Below, in pieces: positions 11,935 to 23,291 of a stretch of DNA of 64,000 nt. Source of the stretch: Rhododendron vialii. Taxonomy: Eukaryota; Streptophyta; Magnoliopsida; Ericales; Ericaceae. Numbering within the stretch: the stretch's first letter is position 1; every line of letters starts with the position of its first letter. The stretch covers positions 330,001 through 394,000 of the forward strand of contig NC_080569.1 in NCBI RefSeq assembly GCF_030253575.1. Reading direction: 5' to 3'. A program made the position numbers and the translations under genes. The notes under the pieces were generated by a model. It was not told where the DNA came from and ran no database searches. It worked only from the letters and a program-made list of their open reading frames with translations.

Positions 11935-12728
11935 TAACAGAGAACACATTCTCCAATTTCTGATTCGGAGGACAGAAGTCAAAAAGAGGCCAAGAGTTCC
12001 TTTTTGCATTATGCCATTTTTCCATTTTATGGTCAATTACCAAAATACCTTAACACTACTCCTGTATTTACCAGTTTTAACCACACATCTTAACTCTCTC
12101 CTCACACCGATCTGCCTCTACCGACACCAGAGAGAGAAGAGGAGAAGCAGATATACACCACGACCACCGTTCCACCTAGCATTGCCTCCACCAATCGGCA
12201 ATCAACCACCCCAAATCTTGCCATCGAAAATCAGGATCCACCCAAATTCTAGTGACCAAAATTATCAATTGCATGTTGATGATGACTCAACTTTTGTTGT
12301 AACCTCTCACTAGGATTCTCTAATGACCCAGTTTTATGAATTGGGGGTTTCTGATTTTGAACAAATTGATTTTTCTTAAACTGAATTTTCTTATGGGGTG
12401 GCTTTTGGATTTTAGATGTACAAGATTTTTACCAATGATCTCAAATAGGAAGGCTAGCATTTGAGATGGAAAATGATGAGAGAGAAAGACAGAGAGAGGA
12501 GGGGTTCGGCAGTGCTAGAGGAAAGACAGAGAACTAAGGGCAATCCGGTAAAAACAAAACCGTAATTCATTTTGATTATTCATCTACCAAACAGTACTAC
12601 TATATATCTCCCAAACACTCTTATCATACTCAAAATACATTTTGACCATAATTCAAAATGGCAAAAAACTGAAAATGAAAAGCCAAAAAGTAAGCTCTTA
12701 AACGCTCATCTTATTTTGTTCCTAACTA
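11935..12728. other. Intergenic, nothing recognised
   Basis: AT-rich with a more GC-balanced patch near 12070-12260 that is open for 100 codons on the plus strand but resembles no family I know. Confidence 0.5.
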
Positions 12729-13000
12729 CTCCCTCCGTCCCTTTTTTTGTGTTCAGTATTCCATTTTGGGCTGTCCCTTAATAAGTGTCCATTTTGTAAA
12801 GTTAGGAGGGTAAAAGTTGGTGTATTGTCTATTTTGTCCCTAAAAGTAGATTTTATTTTGAAAAGTTGGTGAGTAAAAGTGTAATGATGATGGGTAAGTA
12901 GGGAAAATGGAGGAAAAAGTTGATGTGAAAGGTGTAATGATGATGTCTTTTTAATAAGTTGGAGTTACGAAGCAGGACACTTAAAAATGGACGGAGGAAG
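12729..13000. mobile_element. Stowaway-type MITE
   Basis: Begins with the diagnostic CTCCCTCCGTCCC and ends with GGACGGAGGAAG. It is flanked by TA dinucleotides (12727-12728 and 13001-13002), as expected for Tc1/mariner-type Stowaway elements. Confidence 0.85.
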
Positions 13001-13002
13001 TA

Positions 13003-14345
13003 TTACTTTCTTCAATAATGTTTAAGACCATACGCAAATACATAAACATTTACACATATACTCATAATAGGTATGGACCCTCCACACACCGTAGGTGTGC
13101 AATGTGAGTGGGGATCTACCTTTAAATGTTTTTGTGTGGTTATAGCATTGTTGGTTTTTCTTTTAACTTAGTGCTACATTTTCATGTTTTGGGGGGATAC
13201 ATACTCATGATTGTTATTAACGCGAGGCTGCCATTTCTTTACTTGTTCCATGCTTCTATTTTCACCAATATCGCGATAATTTTACTTTATTATCGAGGTT
13301 CACTTTTAGGTTAATCTCAACATTCATTCGCTTTATTTTCCCGCAGAATTATTGATAAATGATGAGAGTATTTTTGCATTGCCATATCTGATGTCAAACT
13401 TATCATAAGATAGAACATTTCCCAATATCTTGGCAAAATTTTTGTTCACCAATAAATTTATCGTTATGATAAATATATAGTTTTTGAATTTGCTACTAAT
13501 ATGTTCACCGCTTTGTTTGAGTAGGTTTTGGGTTTCTTTGGTCGGATTTTATTGTTGTATCTGAGCTTGTTAGGCCTTTTGGATTGTATTTGATTTTCAA
13601 TATGTTATTTGGTCACTTTAGGCCCTCAAGTTGTAATGGGCTTAGTCCCTATGACTGTACGGTTCTAACTTTTGATTGGACTCCTTCTCCCTTGTTCTAA
13701 TAAATTGTTATTTTTGCCGATCAATATATATATATATATATATATACATATAAAATTGATTCTGCGGACAACCAATTAAACATCTAAAAAAACACCATAA
13801 ATCTCAATCTCATGGTTTCCGATCAAAATTTTATGATCCGAACCATTTATTGTGTGCAGAATATGATTTTAAGAATACTTGCGAAAAATTAGCAAAAAAT
13901 ATGACCGGAAAATACTTGTTTTGAGTAGTTTTTAATTGAACCGTTCATTAAATCTAAGTTAAAAACTACTCAGATCAAGCCCTTCCAGGTCTCCTTCTTC
14001 CTCTTCTTTTTGTTGATTTTTTAGCTAAAACTGCTTTAGCTATTAATGCTTCTCTGTTTTGTTTGGTTTTCTTTCTCATACCATAATATACCCCTCAGTT
14101 ACAAAAACTACCCACCTTCGGACCTACCTGAACATGATCCCAAGTGAGGTGTAAGAAAATATAGCACTATAGGGGCTCTTGGATATCAAAATCATTTGGA
14201 CTTTGGAGAGGCGATTGAAAAGGGTGAAAGTGTGAAACTATAGTTGAAAAAGATACTAATAGGAGTAATTGAAGTGGGCGGGCATACTTCAATTAAATGA
14301 AGTCCCAGTCTAAGACGACTTATCAAACTGGATTAATTGTCCATA

Positions 14346-14414
<69 letters not shown>

Positions 14415-15185
14415 AATGAATCAATTTGTTCCAAATTTATCATGAAATCAACATGTTCCCCAAATACTGATATCCCATATTTACCAGGAAAATCAATCCG
14501 ACAAAAAAATGTAAAATTCATGGAACTGCAACACGAATTTTAGGTGTCTTAAAAATACAATGAGTAAAAGTTTTATTCAGACACCCCTGAGCTAGAGGTG
14601 AAAGGAAGTAATTAATGCAATGCAAAATGAGTATTTTTATTTATCATACATATATCATATATCATTCGCATGCTCTGCTATCATCATGGATCAAAAGGAT
14701 GGGCCTTTCTTTTTACAGTTAATGGAATACAACATATCTACTCCGTCAAGGCCCAATGAATTTACACCAATTCATATTAAGTACGTAGATCCAGAGCTAG
14801 GCAAGCAAAATGGAAGGGACAAAATAATGAACACGTTCAAGATCACAATTAAACCACCCCATAGAAACACATGATCATTAATGCCCAACAAGTATTTTGC
14901 AACCTGCAAGCAAGAAACAGGAGATTGGAAAATGGGCCGATGATGTAGTTCTGTAACGTACCTGAGGTTGTGTTCGGTCAATGGTTTCTGGACGGAAAAA
15001 TTAAAAAAAAAAAGGCGAAGAAAAACAAGGAGGAAAACGACCGAAGAGGCTTCATCCTTTTTATCTAGGAATCTTTGATCTTCCTATTATTTTCTTATAT
15101 ACGGACAAGTCCCTTATTTTCATTTTACTTACACACAAAAAAATAAAAAAGGTCCCTTAAAAATTCAGGATGCCAAAACAACTTC
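13003..15185. other. Intergenic with possible LINE tail and microsatellites
   Basis: AT-rich. At about 13500-13746 the sequence reads like the 3' end of an L1-type LINE, closing with TTGCCGATCA and running into a (TA)n repeat (13727-13746), but I saw no target-site duplication. Nothing coding that I can support. Confidence 0.4.
14346..14412. repeat. Compound (GT)n(GA)n microsatellite
   Basis: About nine GT units run directly into more than 20 GA units. Confidence 0.97.
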
Positions 15186-15202
15186 AATGGATGACCGTGC
15201 AA

Positions 15203-15751
15203 TGGTTCTAATTAGTGGATGATGGAGTTGATTGGAGCAAAGGTTTTGTGGTTTTGGTGGCAGCTATTTTGGAGGCAGGGGTGTTTTCATGGAGGAGGGG
15301 TTCTGTGGTTTTGCTGGCAAGCTATTTCGGAGGCAGGGGTGTTCTCATGGAGGAGGGGTTTCGGTTAATTCAGCGGCGGTTTAGGGTGGCAATATGGTTC
15401 TGATTGCAGCACGACGGGAGCGGATGGAGCTGGTGCTGATATAGGGCAGCAATAGGGGCTTGTTCTCCGGGTTCCAGTGGTAGCATCTTGGCGGTCATCA
15501 AGGAGGAGCATCGGTGTCATGTTGGGCAGCAACAGGGGCTGGTTCCTGGGTTCCGGCGGTGGTTCGGATGTTTCTTCCCTGCAAGGTAGTGTTTTAGGCA
15601 TGGGGGTTTTAGTTTTTTGGGTGCAGTTTGGTCTCGGACCAACGTTTGGGTCTCGGGTTGCTGAGATTAAGTAACTTTAATTTTCATTAGCCCTTGTCCT
15701 TTTAATCTTTGTAATCTTGCGGAGATTAACAAAAAAAATTCGCCGATCAAA
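15203..15751 (+). mobile_element. 5'-truncated L1-type LINE insertion with 17-bp target-site duplication
   Basis: A 549-bp block flanked by perfect 17-bp direct repeats AATGGATGACCGTGCAA at 15186-15202 and 15752-15768. Its 3' end reads GATTAAC, an A-run, then CGCCGATCAAA, the tail I also see at other L1-like remnants in this window. The 5' portion is a tandem repeat of about 62 bp (15239-15300 and 15301-15361) rich in GGAGG, and the rest resembles glycine-rich non-coding LINE 3' sequence. No reverse-transcriptase frame is present, as expected for a short 5'-truncated copy. Confidence 0.75.
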
Positions 15752-15768
15752 AATGGATGACCGTGCAA

Positions 15769-16175
15769 AATTCTACTCCAATACAAATGATTAAAAATAA
15801 TTGCTCTGCTATATAGTTTTACGCATGCAAATTAAGTCATTCACACAGTTGCAGTAGTAACCTGGAATGGAATTAATTAACAGTTACATATGTGGAAATA
15901 TAGATAGGCTTTGAGACATTGGCAGACAAGATTAATGGCATTACGCAGTGGGGTAAGGTAGAAAAGCATAACATTAACTCCAGATAACAAGGAAAAGGCA
16001 CATGGGATGTGCTGGGTAACAGGGTTTGACTTCAAATTAATTCAGCAGAATTTTACAGCACACAGGCAGAAAAAAAACAAAAAAACAAAAAAAAAAACCC
16101 TCCTAAATAGCAACGTACGCCAATAAAAATAATAATACTTGGCGCCCGAGCTAATAAAGACCGTAATACATCCTT
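15769..16175. other. 3' flank of the dehydrogenase gene
   Basis: Contains an A-rich stretch (16068-16098). Part is presumably the 3' UTR of the minus-strand dehydrogenase. Nothing else recognised. Confidence 0.5.
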
Positions 16176-17232
16176 TTACAAGGCCGAGAAATTGCTCTGG
16201 TTAACCACCGTGAAACCGCCATCAACAACCAAATTGTGACCACTTATATAAGCCGCCTCATCCGAAGCAAGAAAAAGCGCAGCCTCGGCTATATGCCTAG
16301 CCTTCAATACAATGCCCTTCAGATTCGCCAAGGCACAACTATTTGCCTCGACTTCACTTGGTTCCAAATTGTAGGCTTTACAAGAAAGAGGAGTGGCAAC
16401 ACCAAATGGAGATAGACAATTGACTCTAATTCCATAAGCCCCAAGCTCACTGCATGCGGATCGAACAAGCCCCACAATGGCGTGTTTGGATGCTGTGTAG
16501 GCGTGTGGACCGGCTCCTCCAAGGCACGCTGCCACACTGGTGGTGCAGATGATCGATCCCCGGATCTTCTTATCCACCATTGCACGAGCCGAGTGCTTGA
16601 CTGTTGCAGCGACTCCTCGGACGTTGGTGGCCATGGTGTTGTCAAGCCCTTGGATGTCAAGGTCTAGAATGCCAGTTAATGGGCCCATCACTCCAGCATT
16701 GCTGAATAAAATATCCAGAGCTCCGTACTTGTCAATTGTGTGTTTCACTGTTTCCTCAACTTGCTTCTCGTCTCTTATATCACAGTGGTAATAAGAAACT
16801 TTGTCCGAACCCATCGATGCAACCACTTGACTGCCCGATTCGTCTTGGATGTCGGCGATGACAACAGAAGCTCCATTTTCGACGAATAATCTAGCAGCCT
16901 CCTCGCCAATGCCGCTTGCTGCACCAGTGATAAGCGCCACCTTACCCTCCAACCTAAACACGCAGGGCAAAATTTACAGGCATACAGCGATCATGTTTAG
17001 CAATCTATTCATACATACATACATATGGAGAGCAAATTAACGAAAATAACTTGCAGCTGGTGTTTTGGAAAAAGAAAAAAACTGAAGTATTAATTGAGAT
17101 TGAATGAATTACTAAGAAACAAAATAGTAAAGGAGAATTAATGGGGATGCATGATGGATGTGCGGGCAGGTCCTAATTAAAGGAATGAGAAAGAAAGATT
17201 AGATGGATTCAGACAGACCTTGGCTTAGACAT
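16176..17232 (-). CDS. NAD-dependent short-chain dehydrogenase/reductase (SDR110C type), 2 exons, 263 aa
   Basis: Exons, minus strand: 17232-17219 (only 14 nt, encoding MSKP plus two bases of Arg5) and 16953-16176. The long frame alone has no ATG at its head, so the short upstream exon is needed, and it restores the family's typical N-terminus MSKPRLEGKVALITG. The Rossmann glycine motif TGAASGIG spans 14-21 and Asp39 after strand beta-2 indicates NAD. NAG is at 90-92, and the catalytic set is Asn115, Ser144, Tyr157 and Lys161 (YTASK). The C-terminal SGHNLVVDGGFTVV block is standard. Relatives include secoisolariciresinol dehydrogenase-, xanthoxin dehydrogenase- and momilactone synthase-like enzymes; substrate cannot be assigned. 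The length is normal and nothing appears broken. The short exon rests on a GTCTGT donor, so it is the least certain part. Confidence 0.88.
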
Positions 17233-17271
17233 TGATGAGGCTCCTCTTATTTTTTTGGTAGAATGATGAGG

Positions 17272-17315
<44 letters not shown>

Positions 17316-17933
17316 GGTTGACGGACGCTGCTTAAATCTTGGGAAAAAAAAGCTAGGCGCCCCCCACGCCACGCCTCCCCACCCTAATTGGATATCAGCT
17401 GGTTGAATTGTTACCTTACGGTTTTATAGTAAGAGATTATTAGCTAGCTAGGTTCTACTTTTAATTGAGTACTGGGTTGTAAAGGTGGAGTCATTTTAAC
17501 TTGTGTGATATCAATAGGAGTTTTAACTACTGTAACATGTTACTACCATCGTCTATTACATGACGAGAATAATATATACAATGCTATGGGCATCACACAT
17601 GTGACCGAAAATGCGTGTCACGTACAAATTGATCACCAGTTGTCAACTCTTGTAGTATTGAACGAAAACGAGTGATATGCTACTCATAATATTAACCTAT
17701 GCATCGATCACATTCTTTTTTGCATCGATCACATTTAATGTGTGAAAACGAGTGGTACGTAATCGGCCCTCAATAAAATATGACCAAGAATTTCTACCCT
17801 CTATGACTGCAATTGGAAATGGTTAAAATATCGATCGGCATAGAGGAAAACGAAGTGAAATGTTTCTCTATTGCAAGTCAACTCTTCTAAATTAGTAATT
17901 AAGCATATATCTACCGTATAATATACTAGTAGG

Positions 17934-18008
<75 letters not shown>

Positions 18009-18499
18009 TCTCTCCCCTAGAACATTACTACTACTAATTTCTTCGATCGGGAGTAATTAAACTAGTCGATCGATCCATTAATTAATTCTGACGTACGTCT
18101 CTTCAATTAATTTCTTTGATTAATGCATGCAGCTAGCTAGCAGCAGAGTGCGTGCATGTGTGGTTCTTGAAAATTGCATATATAGAAGTTTAGTTACTTT
18201 ACTAGTACTGCATGTTGCAAATGGGTTTGTTTGTTTAATTATCATATTCCATCGGGTTGACTATTTACTACTAATTTTCAGCACCACCGGCCACCATATG
18301 ATCATCACATGCATCACCTTCTCGCTGCGTCGCCCTTCAGTTTTGACATTCATGGATTACTAGCTATGACAAATATTTCCTTACTTTCAATGGCTTCTGT
18401 GCCCTACTTTAAAAAAAAAAAGAAGCTACTGTACTCGTGGAACAAATATTTATGTGTTTGAATAACATATTTCTATACTAGATATTTAACAGATCAATT
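17233..18499. other. Upstream region of the dehydrogenase and AT-rich intergenic DNA
   Basis: Just upstream of the ATG, the segment TGATGAGGCTCCTCT occurs twice (around 17233 and 17264), followed by a (CT)n tract at 17273-17308, probably in the leader. Beyond that is AT-rich sequence with the long (TA)n tract. No gene recognised. Confidence 0.5.
17939..18005. repeat. (TA)n microsatellite
   Basis: Uninterrupted TA run of about 33 units. Confidence 0.98.
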
Positions 18500-18840
18500 T
18501 TCCATTGCTCTGTGGGCACGCGTTCCAAAAATTTCATTTTTGTGCATCAAATCGGGTGCGCCCTTTTGAAAAGCGCTGTGAAATGCTTACAATTCAGAGT
18601 CGCCACTCGGATTTTGCGGTATGTACCCAGGGAACCGAACTTGAAACGTTCGCTGCGTTGTTTGATTTTGAAAAGGCATAGACTGGTCCGTCGTCACCTT
18701 CGATATCTGAGGTTCGGGAGCCAGGTTACGAGAGGGGAAGGGTTTTATGGCACCCCTCTCGCCCAATCCGGAGATCGGTCTCTACTCGGGCATTTTTATA
18801 AAACGTTTGCATTTTTCTCTCACCAACCTTTTTTTTTTTA
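18500..18840 (+). mobile_element. LTR-retrotransposon untranslated leader fragment (fossil)
   Basis: The stretch carries CAATTCAGAGTCGCCACTCG, then GGAACCGAACTTGAAACGTT, TTCGGGAGCCAGGTTACGAG and CGCCCAATCCGGAGATCGGT. I recognise this arrangement from the untranslated leaders of Ty3/gypsy-like elements of eudicots. No polyprotein frame is attached, so this is a broken remnant. Boundaries are approximate. Confidence 0.5.
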
Positions 18841-20525
18841 GCCAGTTAGGGAGGGGGAACAGTTAAAGAGGATTAAAATAGTAACAAGTTGCATTTATGG
18901 CAGAGTATGATGGATGATTGATTAAAGCAATGCATATAGAATGAGAACAAGCACCTGTGAACGTTTTAGACAAACTGGGGACACACCAATTCAGAAGGAG
19001 GCACGCAAGAGGAAGCTGTATATACTGGTCAAGCCACTTCATACAGAGACGACTTGCGTACGTCACAGGACCACCGGCGTGAGCCGGTAAATCTAAACTC
19101 ATAACTCTTGTTTCTCAACTTTCTGGGTTCTGGAAGGATCAGTGCACACCCAGGATAGACCACACAGTTAGTATAGCAGCATATGTATTGCTACAGACAG
19201 CATAATTGAACCTAAGGAAACAAAAATAGATAAAACACCCCATAAACAGTGTGGGGAAGTAAACAGAGGCCAGGATTAACTGACATGCAAGGGCCAGCCA
19301 CTGGACCCATTGCAACTATCGTACGCTAGTCCAAAGACCCCGTACGCCAGTTACACTATTTGGTCAGTGCTTGGCTTTGCATGATCTGGGCTCTGATACA
19401 CGATCATAAGGATCCCAGAGGCCTTCTAAAATAGCAATAACAAATGATAACTACACAGCTTTAAAATACAAAAAGTAGTAAACTGGTTCTTATCATGCTG
19501 AAAGGTGATAAAGTGAAAAAAAGACAAAAAGATGGATGATCAATGATCCCCATACTAGTACTGCATGTATCACCATGACTGGCGTACGGTTTATTATTAC
19601 TGGCGTGCGCCATTGATGATCATACTCGATCCTTAAAATGCTGCCAGATTTAGGGTCAGGACTGGTATTGATTACCAGCCTTGACCCTGCTAACACCCCT
19701 CAGGGGTCAGAACAGGTTGCAGAATAAAAGGTCGTATACCTTTTATGATGGAGTTTGATGGAAAGTTTGAGCTTGAACTTGAAGCTTAAGGGATGGATGA
19801 TGAGTGTGGGGGGTGTGGTGAGTGTATGGAGAAGTGTTTGTTTCCCCTTCCAACTGATGGGAGAAGTAGGAAAGCAAAAACAAGGAGAAAAAGAGAGCTT
19901 GAGTGCTTTTATGAGTTTTAACCTTGTGAACCCCTTACATATAAATGCAAGTGGGTATTTATAGCCAAAGAATAACTAAGAGAGGGGCAGTAACCAGCTG
20001 GTTAATGGCTGGTTGGGTTAAGAAGAGAGGTCTCCATGCATTAAATGCATGAGACTTGGGTTGAAATGTGATGTAGGAGAGAGGGGGAGCCGGCTGCACA
20101 ATTGTAATCATCAGTGGACTGTAGATTACGTTAGGGTGGCCACAAAAATCTCGAGCACGTGGTTGAATAGTAACATTTGATTGACTTTGACTGGCGTACG
20201 CCAACATTATACTTGAGTGCGCCGGTGGTAACTGAGTCAACGGTCGATAACTGACACGTGACAGTTTACCAGCGGACGCTAGCACAATACTGGCGTAAGC
20301 AAGTAGGGTTTTGCTGGGGCCATTTGGTTCTGGCTCGAAGGGTTTGGACAAGGCTCGACAAATGTTTGAATGAGGTTTAGGACGCTCAAAACTCAAACAC
20401 ACCAATAACCTCGGAATGTTCTTGACCGTGATCATCATTGGAGAATCAAAGACCGTAAGTAAACTAATCTGGACAGTCCAGAATAAGGTATCTACATGCT
20501 CTTGTTCGTAGTTGATCAACATGTG
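18841..20525 (-). mobile_element. Probable LTR-like fossil with repeated GCGTACGCC motifs
   Basis: On the minus strand there is a TATAAATACCC box near 19950, followed by a leader-like stretch and a T-rich region, as in the promoter and R/U5 part of a plant LTR. The palindromic core GCGTACGCC and close variants recur near 19320, 19345, 19580, 19600, 20190 and 20290. No coding domain of a retroelement is visible. The ends and family are unknown, so treat this as a broken remnant. Confidence 0.4.
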
Positions 20526-20837
20526 GGTGAATAATGAAATAATGTAACAAATTACTACTTGGTTGGCCCTTTGTACAACTGTCTGTAATGGAGTACATGC
20601 GAATACCTACATCAGCTGCGTATGTATGATATATTTTATATTCTAAGGTTTTACATCACTAATAATTGTGATAGTACTCCTATGTTCAGGTTTTGGAGCA
20701 TTGCCTTGCAGATCCTTTCAAATGGATCAGTTAAATCAGATTCCATCATAGTGAACGAAGTGAGGGTCCCAATCAGAACGAACCGCCAAACCCAACACAT
20801 CAACGTATGTAACGATCCGTTTCAGCTGACCTCTTTA

Positions 20838-21590
20838 GGCTCCGTTCCAAAAACTTTTTTAAAAAATAAGTATTTATTTTGAAACTTCTCATTCAAAAAT
20901 AAGAAGGACTATTCCACAAAACCCAAATAAAAAGTTTCTTTTACATTTTCAAACTCAAAAATAATGTAAATCGAAAAAAAAAAATTCAAATTTTTTTGCA
21001 TCGTATTAAATATCTCAATGAGATCTATCAAACAAGATCCATAGTGATAAGAAAATTATTTGTGTAAACACATGATTTTTGAGCTTGAAGTTGCCTTATA
21101 CAAAAAATAAGACTGTTGCTATGAGAATTGGCGCCGGCGGAAGGAAATCATACCGACGGCCGCGCTAGGCCGTCTCCGGCTACCGGACGGCCGATCCGAG
21201 CCGTCCAAAATTCTAAAATAAAAAACCGAGGGGGTTAACGCTAGATTAACGGCATCCGAGGAGTGTAGGGTGCTTGATCCGAGCACCCCTTTTTCGTGTA
21301 TACGATTTCACACAAAAAAGGGGTGCTCGGATCAAACACCCTACACACCTCGGATGCCCTTGATTCCCGCTAAGAGCCCCCCGAATTTTTTTTTTAGAAT
21401 TTTTGGACGGCTCGGATCGGCCGTTCGGTGGCCGGAGACGGCCCGGCGCGGCCGTCGGTACGATTTCCCTCCTCGGTTGGTCGGTATCTATATAAATTCT
21501 TCCAAAATAAGTACCAACCTTCTTATTTTTCGGAACAAGGCTTCTTATTAGACAAAAAATAAGTTCTTATTTCGGTTTCGGAACGGGCCC
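20838..21590. mobile_element. Tourist-like MITE (family A) interrupted by a nested fold-back element
   Basis: Ends GGCTCCGTTCCAAAAAC and CGGAACGGGCCC are inverted repeats, flanked by perfect TTA duplications (20835-20837 and 21591-21593). The AT-rich family-A core (TGAGATCTATCAAACAAGATC) is present at 21017-21045, but the element is far longer than its 240-bp relatives because a GC-rich fold-back element lies inside it. Confidence 0.75.
21135..21477. mobile_element. GC-rich fold-back element nested in a MITE
   Basis: Two long inverted arms (about 21135-21286 and 21312-21477) share CCGGACGGCCGATCCGAGCC / GGCTCGGATCGGCCG and AGGGTGCTTGATCCGAGCAC blocks, with a short loop near 21295. The same core occurs in a second copy at 49559-49952. 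There is no coding capacity. Confidence 0.75.
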
Positions 21591-21743
21591 TTATAGCTCT
21601 TCGCCTAATCACATGGCTCAAAAGGTAACTTCAAGTTATACAGTAGCTGGTGAGTGTTTCCTTATAAACCATTTCATTTCTCAACTATTTCCCGATGTGG
21701 ACTTTGGCTTGGGATGGGTTCTCACAACATACCTATAACCTAA

Positions 21744-22182
21744 GAGCATCCACATTGTAATAACCAAATTGGTATGGATAAGCAAACTTAACAACAATGC
21801 TAAAAAAACACTTCACATTGTAATAAGCAAAGTTACAAGTCTTTTAGCAAATAATCAAATTCCATAATCAAACTTAACAACTTTTACCAATAACCAAAAC
21901 TCAATAACCAAACCCAATAATCAAACTCAAAACTAAAAAACTAAAAAACACCCTACATGAGAATCGTCTCGATAATTTGGTATAATCGGGTGCGTGATTA
22001 AAACTCGTTTGCAATCGGACATAGGTGCATTAGATATTGTGGGATTTTTTTTTTATTGGGATGCAAAAATAACCAATGTGGAGGTAAAATCTGTTAAGTT
22101 TAATTATGAACTAAATGGATAATCAAATGCTGACGTGACACATTTTGGTTATTGAATTTGATTATTCTCATTGCGGATGCTC
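21744..22182. mobile_element. Harbinger/Tourist-type MITE (family B)
   Basis: Terminal inverted repeats GAGCATCCACATTG and CATTGCGGATGCTC, with perfect TAA target duplications at 21741-21743 and 22183-22185. The interior is AT-rich with several repeats of CCAAA and ATAACC. Confidence 0.85.
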
Positions 22183-22189
22183 TAAGAGT

Positions 22190-22372
22190 TCTTTTTTTCT
22201 TTTAAGTTCTGGGCTTGGCCAAATAGGTGTTCTGGACTTAGCACTTTAGGTGTGGGTTTGTCCCAATGAGTGTTTTTTTAGTTAGCTTCTTGATAGAGTG
22301 TTTTCTTAGTTAGCTTCTTGATAATATCGGATTTGGGTCTCTGATTCTCAAATTCTTGGCCGATCAAAAAAA
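22190..22372 (+). mobile_element. Possible L1-type LINE 3' tail
   Basis: Ends with TTGGCCGATCA followed by A-run, the tail also seen at 15740. The piece contains TTAGTTAGCTTCTTGATA twice (22277 and 22305). No target-site duplication seen, so the call is tentative. Confidence 0.35.
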
Positions 22373-22508
22373 ATTGTTATTCTTTCCAAGTCAACTCTTC
22401 TTAAGAAAATACTTCTTCCGTCTCATTTCATTTGCTTTGCGTTAGAGATTCCTTTTCTTTCTATTTTTGGTTGGGAGTAGACATTAGATAACAAGAATGT
22501 TGTTCACA

Positions 22509-22632
22509 CAACGATTCAAACACAATAATTTACACAATCCCTTACATACATGTGGGGCCCACACACACTACTACGTGTGGAGCCCACATGTATGTGAGAG
22601 ATTATGTAAATTATTGTGTTTGAATTGTTGTA
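22509..22632. mobile_element. Near-perfect 124-bp palindrome (fold-back MITE)
   Basis: The left arm from ACAACGATTCAAACACAATA pairs with the right arm ending in TATTGTGTTTGAATTGTTGT. The arms are about 60 bp each with roughly six mismatches and almost no loop (centre near 22570). A transcript would form one long hairpin. Confidence 0.8.
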
Positions 22633-22786
22633 TGAGTATCATTTTTGCATCAGATAAATGCATGTCTCCCCAAAATGTTTAATGAGTTTCCATTATTATT
22701 ATTACGTGCTTATACGTACATTTGCAATCTCCTATCCAATCCGGTAATTAATGAAGTCAAATCTTAGCAAACAATTAACCGTTTAC

Positions 22787-22788
<2 letters not shown>

Positions 22789-22829
<41 letters not shown>
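22789..22829. repeat. (AT)n microsatellite
   Basis: Uninterrupted AT run of about 20 units, followed by (AC)n near 22837-22847. Confidence 0.97.
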
Positions 22830-22836
<7 letters not shown>

Positions 22837-22971
22837 CACACACACACGTGCAGAAGATCAAATCGTGGATTTGCCCTTCGTTCGCATCCAGCAAGACTTG
22901 GTTTGACATCGTGAATCTTGCACGAGAGGGAGAGAGCCCGATAGATTGGGTGTTTTCAACGCAGTTACTTA

Positions 22972-23291
22972 GAGCAAGTACATCAGTTGTGAGCAAAAAT
23001 AGCTATAAACGGTACATTTTACCTGCTCATATTCATGGGATACCTCATCCCTCTTGTTGCACAATCTCTACTTTACCTACCCATACCCATCAGATACCCC
23101 CGCCCCCCCCTCTCAGAGAAACTAATTGTTTAAGGGGAAGCGCATGAACAGTTCTTTGGTATTAATACCGAACCGTTTCATCAAAATGCATTTTACCTTC
23201 TGTTTTACCTCCTCTGATGCAACATCTTTTTTGTGTTTTTCTTCTGCAAAATACCTAAAAATGTATTTTCCCTCCTCTGGTGTACATGCTC
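22972..23291. mobile_element. Harbinger/Tourist-type MITE (family C)
   Basis: Terminal inverted repeats GAGCAAGTACATCAG and CTGGTGTACATGCTC, with TTA on the left and TAA on the right. Non-coding interior. Confidence 0.7.

Noticed and set aside
15365-15674. Glycine- and proline-rich frames on both strands around 15.2-15.7 kb
   Set aside because: They fall inside the LINE insertion bounded by 17-bp target duplications, so they are not host genes.
18512-18841. 109-codon plus-strand frame
   Set aside because: It overlaps a recognisable untranslated leader of an LTR element, so the frame is incidental.
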